Below, one piece after another: positions 6,076 to 10,487 of a stretch of 10,487 nucleotides of DNA. The notes under the pieces were generated by a model. It was not told the DNA's origin and made no database searches. It was given only the letters and a program-made list of their open reading frames with translations. Source of the stretch: Candidatus Bathyarchaeota archaeon (GTDB lineage Archaea; Thermoproteota; Bathyarchaeia; TCS64; B23); contig JAPDJB010000065.1 of assembly GCA_029259285.1 (NCBI GenBank), forward strand, positions 1 through 10,487, read 5' to 3'. The position numbers were made by a program, and so were the translations under genes. The first letter of the stretch is position 1. The number at the start of each line of letters is the position of its first letter.

Positions 6076-6900
6076 TTAACACTCCGTTCCGAGGCGTTTA
6101 TGCATCATGTGGGCGACCTTCTCATGAACCAGATACATACGCTTCCTACGTTCAAGCTCGTCGAAATCCACTTGATGTCCATCAAACTCTGGGCCGTCCA
6201 CACATGTGAACTTCGTCTCTCCTCCGACCATAACTCTACAGGCTCCACACATGCCTGTGCCGTCAACCATTATCGGGGTGAGGTGAACCATCGTTTTAAC
6301 CCCGTAGGGCCTCGTCAATTCACAGATCCTCTTCTGAATCGGAACCAGGCCGCAGACGACGACTCTATCCACGCCGCGTTCAAGTATCGTCTTCATAAAC
6401 TCGATTCCCTCGTATCCCCTTGAGCCATCGTCCGTGCTCACGTAGAACTCGTCGCATACGGCCTTGAACTCCTCCTCGAAGATTATTAGATCCGCCCTCC
6501 TGGCGATGTTAACCCCTATCACGTAGTTCCCCTTCTCCTTGAATGATCTTGCTATGAGGGTCATGGGTGCGGCGAAGACGCCTACGCCGACGCAGACAAC
6601 CTTTCCAAATCTCTCGATCTCGGCGGGGTTTCCGAGGGGGCCGACCACTGCGGGTATCTCATCCCCCTCATTGAATGCTCCCAACATCTTAGTTGTCTTC
6701 CCAACTTCCTGGAAGACGATGGTTATCGTCCCCTTTTCACGATCATAGTCGGCTACGGTTAGGGGGATTCTCTCACCCCTTTCATCGGCCATCAGGATGA
6801 CGAATTGACCGGGTTGAACCTTCTCCGCTATATGGGGTGCGGAGATCTTAATCAGCTTGATGTTTGGGGCTAACTCCCTCTTCTCAAGTATTTCAAACAA
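6076..6900 (-). CDS. Hydrogenase-associated FAD/[2Fe-2S] oxidoreductase gamma subunit (NfnA / sulfhydrogenase gamma type)
   Basis: The last gene of the hydrogenase operon and probably its diaphorase-like flavin module. It has a ferredoxin-reductase fold with an FAD motif RIPLTVAD (residues 44-51 from the chosen start), GPLGN (87-91), a nucleotide-binding loop GVGVFAAPM (105-113) and a C-terminal [2Fe-2S] site: Asp213, Cys218, Cys221 and Cys233 within VDGTGMCGAC and FTCVDGP. Known relatives exchange electrons between NAD(P)H and iron-sulfur partners. The frame is open from GTG 6909, which would overlap the upstream stop by four bases. TTG 6900 is preferred: a full GGGAGGTGA site (6906-6914) sits five bases before it, and it yields MFEILEKREL, matching the usual MYKI/MFKI start of the family. 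The loop is GxGxFAAP rather than the common GGGVGxAP, so cofactor use may differ. It is a paralogue of the convergent gene at 5120-5974. Confidence 0.9.
   Translation of the reverse strand: MFEILEKRELAPNIKLIKISAPHIAEKVQPGQFVILMADERGERIPLTVADYDREKGTITIVFQEVGKTTKMLGAFNEGDEIPAVVGPLGNPAEIERFGKVVCVGVGVFAAPMTLIARSFKEKGNYVIGVNIARRADLIIFEEEFKAVCDEFYVSTDDGSRGYEGIEFMKTILERGVDRVVVCGLVPIQKRICELTRPYGVKTMVHLTPIMVDGTGMCGACRVMVGGETKFTCVDGPEFDGHQVDFDELERRKRMYLVHEKVAHMMHKRLGTEC
6248..6274 (-). repeat. 27-base inverted repeat, right arm
   Basis: Reverse complement of 5773-5799, identical over all 27 bases. It lies in the iron-sulfur site codons of the operon's flavin subunit. The arms are about 450 bases apart. 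Confidence 0.8.
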
Positions 6901-6905
6901 TCCTT

Positions 6906-6914
6906 TCACCTCCC
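6906..6914 (-). promoter_or_regulatory. Shine-Dalgarno site that fixes the gamma subunit start
   Basis: The minus strand reads GGGAGGTGA. The last three bases are the stop codon of the upstream iron-sulfur gene, and TTG 6900 follows after five bases. A ribosome ending the upstream gene would stand on this site, suggesting termination-reinitiation coupling. Confidence 0.65.
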
Positions 6915-8075
6915 AGCGATTCCGGAGAGCTTCTCTGAGAACTCCTTAAGCATGGAGTCGAACTGGTTGAGGTATATGGGCGTCGACCTATAGATTTGAA
7001 ATCTATCCATCAACCCCAATTTTTCGAGGATGTTCTCAGCGTCCTCGACGTTTCTCTCAGCTATCTCGGTTCCCCTCTCCAGCTTACACTTCTCCTCCGG
7101 ACAGGCTATCACGAGCACTCCGTCGAAACCTGAGTATAAGGCCTCAACGATCCAGGCTGGATCCAACCCCTTCAGGCATGGTATCTCTATAATAGCCGTT
7201 TTCTCATTGTATAGTCCGTTCTTAACCCTGTCTAAAGCCGTGAACTCAGACCATTGACAGATGAAGACGAGGATCGAGGGGCGAGTCTTGATCATCGAGG
7301 CGTATTCATGGATCAGGGTTGAGACGACGTCATACTCATAGCCTTCGAGCTGGATGGCTTGATGTGGACATACCACTGCGCAGACTCCACACCCGACGCA
7401 GGAGTCTAGGTCTATGGTTGGGGTGCCCCCAGGTTGGAGTGTGATGGCGTCGTAGGGGCAGATGAAGGCGCACTTCCCACATCCAACACAGTTCTCAGTT
7501 ATGTAGATCGCCTTCATGGGATTTGTGTAGCATAGGATGGTGTCCTCCCCGAATCCAAGCTCCCTCAGGACATAGCTCAGAAGCGTCAGGCGTTTCCGGC
7601 TTACATCGCTTCCATCCTTAAATCTACAGTAGTCCTCGTCGCATTGGACGACGATTATCCTCTCAATCCCCATCCTCAACGCCCTCAGATAGAACTCCAA
7701 TGGGATGCGGCCGACGCATGGAACCCTGATGAGGATGTAGTCCTCGAAGCCCTGTTTGGCTAGGAAATCTCTAACCTTACCGCTTGGAGGTGGACTTACG
7801 CCGCGGCAGACGAGGGCTAGGGTCTTCAGCCCCGTCTCCCCCATCTTTTTCTCGAGGTAGGTGAGGAGGGAGTCCGGCTCGTAGTGGAGGAGGTTTATCG
7901 CGGAGGCTGGGCAGGCGCTGTAGCATAGGCCGCAGACCTGGCACTTCTCGATGTCGAGTATGAGTCTCCCCTTCTCCTCATCGACTTCGAGGGCGTCGAA
8001 GGGGCATACGGATGAGCAGATTGAGCAGAGGCTACAATTATCCTCATCGACGTTGATAACGCATGTTTGACTCAT
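6906..8075 (-). CDS. Tandem duplicated ferredoxin-MvhD electron-transfer protein of the hydrogenase operon
   Basis: A 389-residue iron-sulfur protein built of two copies of one module. Module 1: two [4Fe-4S] motifs (Cys14, 17, 20, 24 and Cys45, 48, 51, 55), then an MvhD/FrhD-type delta domain with Cys90, Cys120, Cys145 and Cys150. Module 2: two more [4Fe-4S] motifs (Cys196, 199, 202, 206 and Cys226, 229, 232, 236), then a second delta domain with Cys273, Cys300, Cys325 and Cys330. The offset is about 180-183 residues, and the spacing of 25 then 5 residues between the last three delta cysteines is the same in both. In Mvh systems the delta subunit links the hydrogenase to heterodisulfide reductase HdrA; here it likely links the NiFe subunits to the flavin subunit. 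Usual MvhD is about 140 residues with no or one ferredoxin unit. Both delta domains lack the second Cys of the typical CxWC motif (CRGV and CQWS). It starts at ATG 8075, 12 bases after the protease gene. Confidence 0.92.
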   Translation of the reverse strand: MSQTCVINVDEDNCSLCSICSSVCPFDALEVDEEKGRLILDIEKCQVCGLCYSACPASAINLLHYEPDSLLTYLEKKMGETGLKTLALVCRGVSPPPSGKVRDFLAKQGFEDYILIRVPCVGRIPLEFYLRALRMGIERIIVVQCDEDYCRFKDGSDVSRKRLTLLSYVLRELGFGEDTILCYTNPMKAIYITENCVGCGKCAFICPYDAITLQPGGTPTIDLDSCVGCGVCAVVCPHQAIQLEGYEYDVVSTLIHEYASMIKTRPSILVFICQWSEFTALDRVKNGLYNEKTAIIEIPCLKGLDPAWIVEALYSGFDGVLVIACPEEKCKLERGTEIAERNVEDAENILEKLGLMDRFQIYRSTPIYLNQFDSMLKEFSEKLSGIAGR

Positions 8076-8096
8076 GAGGAATCGGATTTATTCCTC
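8076..8096 (-). repeat. Hairpin-forming inverted repeat directly before the iron-sulfur gene
   Basis: GAGGAAT and ATTCCTC form a 7-base-pair stem around a 7-base loop in the gap between protease and iron-sulfur genes. The 3' arm touches the ATG at 8075, and the other arm overlaps the protease stop. In the mRNA the SD-like GAGG could be paired, so the hairpin may tune translation of this gene. Confidence 0.35.
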
Positions 8097-8606
8097 GATG
8101 ATTGATTTAAATTTTAAGGCCTCCAGGAGGATTAGGGCTATCCCCCTGGCGGCCCCCTCCAGCTCTGGGGTTAAGCCCTCTCCAAGGCTTATATCCCTGG
8201 GCTGGATGGAGAGTAGGGCTATCCTGGCTCCAGTCATCTCCCCGACGAGTTCGCAGAATATTCTGAGGGGTAGCATATGGGTTGAGACCGCTGGGCGGAT
8301 GGCTAATTCCTCGAAGTCTATAAGTCTGACCCGTCCAGGCTTTAAGCCTATCATTCCAGCGTCGATGATCAGGATGTGTGAAGGCTTGAACTCCACGATG
8401 CTCTCGATGTGATCCTCCGGAGCGGCTTCACAGGCGATTAATAGAACCCTATCGGATTTCAGTTTATCCCTCAACTCTCTGACGATTTCAACGCCCACAT
8501 AATCATCCCTTCTAAACCTGTTTCCAACTCCGATTACGGCAATCTTCTCAACGTTGGAGAGGAAGTCGAGGAGCCTTATCTTTAAGCCGTCTTCTCCAGC
8601 CTTCAA
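8088..8606 (-). CDS. [NiFe]-hydrogenase maturation endopeptidase (HycI/HybD type, peptidase family M52)
   Basis: A 172-residue cytosolic protease that, in known systems, removes the C-terminal peptide of the large subunit after nickel insertion. Family marks: VIGVGNRFRRDDYVG (residues 24-38) with Asp35 at the first nickel-ligand position, IIDAG with Asp82, and STHMLP with His110, matching the Glu/Asp, Asp and His that bind nickel in HybD. It lies 14 bases after the large-subunit gene, its expected substrate, and 12 bases before the iron-sulfur gene. TTG 8606 is used because no better start appears before the conserved VIGVGN. About 20 residues precede the conserved core, slightly more than usual, so the true start could be internal. 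Confidence 0.93.
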   Translation of the reverse strand: MKAGEDGLKIRLLDFLSNVEKIAVIGVGNRFRRDDYVGVEIVRELRDKLKSDRVLLIACEAAPEDHIESIVEFKPSHILIIDAGMIGLKPGRVRLIDFEELAIRPAVSTHMLPLRIFCELVGEMTGARIALLSIQPRDISLGEGLTPELEGAARGIALILLEALKFKSIIEE

Positions 8607-8620
8607 TCTCCAGTGATCCC

Positions 8621-10093
8621 TCAGTCGACACGCTTAAGGCTTGGCCTCTCAACCCTCCTCATCAGCCTGCCCCGATGATCATATATCTCAACCGTTAGGG
8701 GTAGCTCGCCGATGGCGTGGTGGGATGCACATGCCATGCAGGGGTCATAGGCCCTATACGCCATCTCAACCATGTTGAGCAGCCCCTCGCTCACCTCACT
8801 CCCCTTTATGAGGCCCCTCGCTGCGTTTCGGATTGACATGCAGATGGAGGCGTAGTTGCTGGCGGTTGGGGTTATGATGTTTATATCCTCTATGAGGCCG
8901 TCCCCGTCGAGCTTATAATGGTGGATCAGCGTCCCCCTCGCAGCCTCCACGACTCCAACGCCCTCCCCAGGTTCACCGACGGGGCTGCGAATCTCAGGGC
9001 TGGTCACCTCCGGATCCCCTGCGAGCTCCACAGCTCTCTCGGCGGCGTAGAGTATCTCGATGAGCCTCGCCCAGTGGTATGCTATCAGCGAGTGGGCTGG
9101 TTTCCCGAGGGTTTTATACATGAGCCTATACTCCTCATCGGCGAGGGGGGTTGCCATCCCCTCCGCTGCGTTCAGCCTTGCGAGGGGGCCTACACGGTAT
9201 ACTCCGCTCTCAGCTCCATCTATGAGGCCTCTCCATCCAAGCCTCTTCAGGTATGGCATCTTCACATAGCTCCACTCCACGACGTGCTCCTCGATGACGT
9301 CGAGATACTCTGATGCATCGAATTTCAGGAGCTCTCCACCTTTTGGGTCTACTATGCGGAGCTTTCCATCGTAGAGGTTCACCCGATTATCCTCATCGAC
9401 CAGGCCCATATAGTAGGTTTCCAGCTTGTAGATGTCGCCTTCGATCATCTCCTCATAATCGGGGTTCTCAAGCACGAGTTGATGGAACAGCTTCAGCGAG
9501 GACTCTGCGAAGTCGACGCATGACTCAGCCATCTCCCTCACCTTCCCCCTCTCCTCCTCGGTTAGGGGTTTCGATACTCCACCTGGCAGTCCACAGACTG
9601 GGTGGATGGCCTTTCCACCTATGATCTCCACGATGTTCTGGCCGTATGCCCTATGTCTGATAACCTGCTTCACCAGATCTAAGCCCATTTTCCTCGCCAA
9701 TCCGATGATGTTCCTCTCCCTCGGGGATGCCCTCGGGCCTACGAGGAAGTCGGGTGCGGCGAGGTAGTAGAAGTGGAGTATGTGATCCGATATGATGTAG
9801 CCGCAGTGCATGAGCTCCCTAAGCTTCCTGGCGGCTGGGGGAGGCTCGGCTTTGAAGGCCTCGTCAAGCGCCTTCGCTGAGGCTAGGTGATGGGCGACGG
9901 AGCAGACTCCGCATATCCTGCTCGTTATCTGGGGGAGGAGCTCCCCGCTCCTCCTGACACAGAACTTCTCGAAGCCCCTGAACTCAGGTATCTGTAAGTA
10001 GGCGTTCTCAACAAATCCCCGTTCATCTAGGAAGATCGTTATCTTCCCATGGCCCTCAAGTCTCGTGATGGGGTTGATGGTGATCTCCCTCAC
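8621..10093 (-). CDS. [NiFe]-hydrogenase large (catalytic) subunit, group 3 (Mvh-like)
   Basis: The H2-activating subunit, 490 residues, cytosolic with no signal peptide. The nickel-iron site cysteines are Cys61 and Cys64 in RICGVCSVAHH and Cys452 and Cys455 in DPCMACASH. RLEGHG (11-16) and PEFRGFEKF are typical of group 3 soluble hydrogenases; the overall look is closest to methyl-viologen-reducing MvhA (3c), with 3b as the alternative. After His458 there is a 32-residue tail beginning HAIGELP, the peptide expected to be removed by the protease encoded next. A tail and a protease in the same operon agree. The GTG start overlaps the TGA of the small-subunit gene by four bases and has GGAGAGG at 10096-10102. 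No F420-binding partner is seen, which speaks against an Frh identity. Confidence 0.96.
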   Translation of the reverse strand: MREITINPITRLEGHGKITIFLDERGFVENAYLQIPEFRGFEKFCVRRSGELLPQITSRICGVCSVAHHLASAKALDEAFKAEPPPAARKLRELMHCGYIISDHILHFYYLAAPDFLVGPRASPRERNIIGLARKMGLDLVKQVIRHRAYGQNIVEIIGGKAIHPVCGLPGGVSKPLTEEERGKVREMAESCVDFAESSLKLFHQLVLENPDYEEMIEGDIYKLETYYMGLVDEDNRVNLYDGKLRIVDPKGGELLKFDASEYLDVIEEHVVEWSYVKMPYLKRLGWRGLIDGAESGVYRVGPLARLNAAEGMATPLADEEYRLMYKTLGKPAHSLIAYHWARLIEILYAAERAVELAGDPEVTSPEIRSPVGEPGEGVGVVEAARGTLIHHYKLDGDGLIEDINIITPTASNYASICMSIRNAARGLIKGSEVSEGLLNMVEMAYRAYDPCMACASHHAIGELPLTVEIYDHRGRLMRRVERPSLKRVD

Positions 10094-10487
10094 TTCCTCT
10101 CCACCCTCCTGTTTATGATCGACGATGGCAGTGAGAACATGTAGAATGTTCCAATTGGATCTCTGATCTGTCTCTCAATATCCTCCATCTTAACCCTCCT
10201 CTCGATTATTGAGGCTAAGGCGCTGAGCATGGCCGCACCCTGCTCGGGGGCGTCTGGACAGGGGCCTCCACATCCTATGCAGGGCATGTTAGCCTTCGGA
10301 CATCTCGCCCCGCATCCCCCCCTTGTGGCAGGCCCCATACATGGTATCCCCAGCTCCAGTAGACACCTCTCGGAGTCTGGAGCCACCTCATGGATGCGAT
10401 GGATCTCCGAGATCCTCTTCTTCTCCCCCTTTGGATTCCTCGGGCATTCATCACATACGGATTTAGGGGGTGCGAGGACTGAACCCC
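10090..10487 (-). CDS. [NiFe]-hydrogenase small subunit, C-terminal part (cut by the window edge)
   Basis: The frame is open from the right edge to TGA at 10090, giving about 131 residues of the C-terminal part; the N-terminus with the proximal cluster lies outside. It reads VCDECPRNPKGEKKR, then CLLELGIPCMGPATRGGC and CPKANMPCIGCGGPCPD, the cysteine-rich region that holds the medial and distal iron-sulfur clusters in group 3 hydrogenase small subunits, followed by EQGAAMLSALASIIE, a conserved helix. An internal GTG at 10386 is not a start, because conserved sequence (CDEC) lies upstream of it. It is the first visible gene of the operon and overlaps the large subunit by four bases, so the two are made in equal amounts. 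It relays electrons between the NiFe site and the ferredoxin/MvhD adaptor. Confidence 0.92.
   Translation of the reverse strand, partial: GSVLAPPKSVCDECPRNPKGEKKRISEIHRIHEVAPDSERCLLELGIPCMGPATRGGCGARCPKANMPCIGCGGPCPDAPEQGAAMLSALASIIERRVKMEDIERQIRDPIGTFYMFSLPSSIINRRVERK

Noticed and set aside
6019..6423. Plus-strand open frame of 134 codons
   Set aside because: It lies antisense to the clear coding sequence of the gamma subunit and has no recognisable protein features.
8918..9624. Plus-strand open frames opposite the hydrogenase large subunit
   Set aside because: The large subunit frame is unambiguous, and these frames have low-complexity Pro/Ser/Arg-rich translations.
8621..10487. F420-reducing hydrogenase (FrhA/FrhG)
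   Set aside because: No FrhB-type subunit is present, and the motifs fit Mvh-like group 3 enzymes with a flavin gamma subunit better.
1..10487. CRISPR array, tRNA, rRNA or insertion sequence
   Set aside because: No regularly spaced repeats, cloverleaf pattern, rRNA-like sequence, transposase or terminal repeats were seen on either strand.

Overview
The window looks archaeal. It has TATA-like boxes placed about 27-29 bases before start codons, Shine-Dalgarno sites matching GGAGGTGAT, frequent TTG and GTG starts, a UPF0200-type archaeal nucleotide kinase homologue, and an Mvh-like group 3 [NiFe] hydrogenase. Coding DNA is moderately GC-rich. An uncultivated anaerobic, possibly thermophilic, archaeon (for example of the Bathyarchaeia or a relative) would fit, but that is inference from gene content only.

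Layout. At the left edge a minus-strand gene starts at 41 behind a perfect Shine-Dalgarno site and runs off the window. A guanidino-modifying enzyme of the arginine deiminase/dimethylargininase superfamily follows on the plus strand (about 208-1191). Next, on the minus strand, come a small cysteine-containing protein (1232-1432) and the RNA 2',3'-cyclic phosphodiesterase ThpR (1518-2078). From about 2131 to 2651 lies the decayed remnant of an EamA/DMT-family permease. A plus-strand series follows: a PHP-domain metal-dependent phosphoesterase (2672-3583), a radical-SAM activating enzyme (3646-4410) and a UPF0200 P-loop kinase-like protein (4407-4943). A stand-alone flavin reductase-like electron-transfer protein (5120-5974) comes next, behind two candidate TATA boxes.

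The right-hand 4.4 kb is a tight minus-strand hydrogenase operon read from right to left: NiFe small subunit (cut by the window edge, 10487-10090), NiFe large subunit (10093-8621), maturation endopeptidase (8606-8088), an iron-sulfur protein made of two tandem [2x4Fe-4S ferredoxin + MvhD] modules (8075-6906), and an FAD/[2Fe-2S] reductase gamma subunit (6900-6076). Electrons from H2 oxidation would pass from the NiFe site through the small-subunit clusters to the duplicated ferredoxin/MvhD adaptor and on to the flavin subunit, or in reverse. No HdrA is visible. The combination of an Mvh-type adaptor with a sulfhydrogenase/NfnA-type flavin subunit is the most interesting system here. The 5120-5974 gene is a diverged paralogue of the operon's flavin subunit. 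It faces the operon tail to tail, has lost the nucleotide-binding glycine loop, and keeps the iron-sulfur site.
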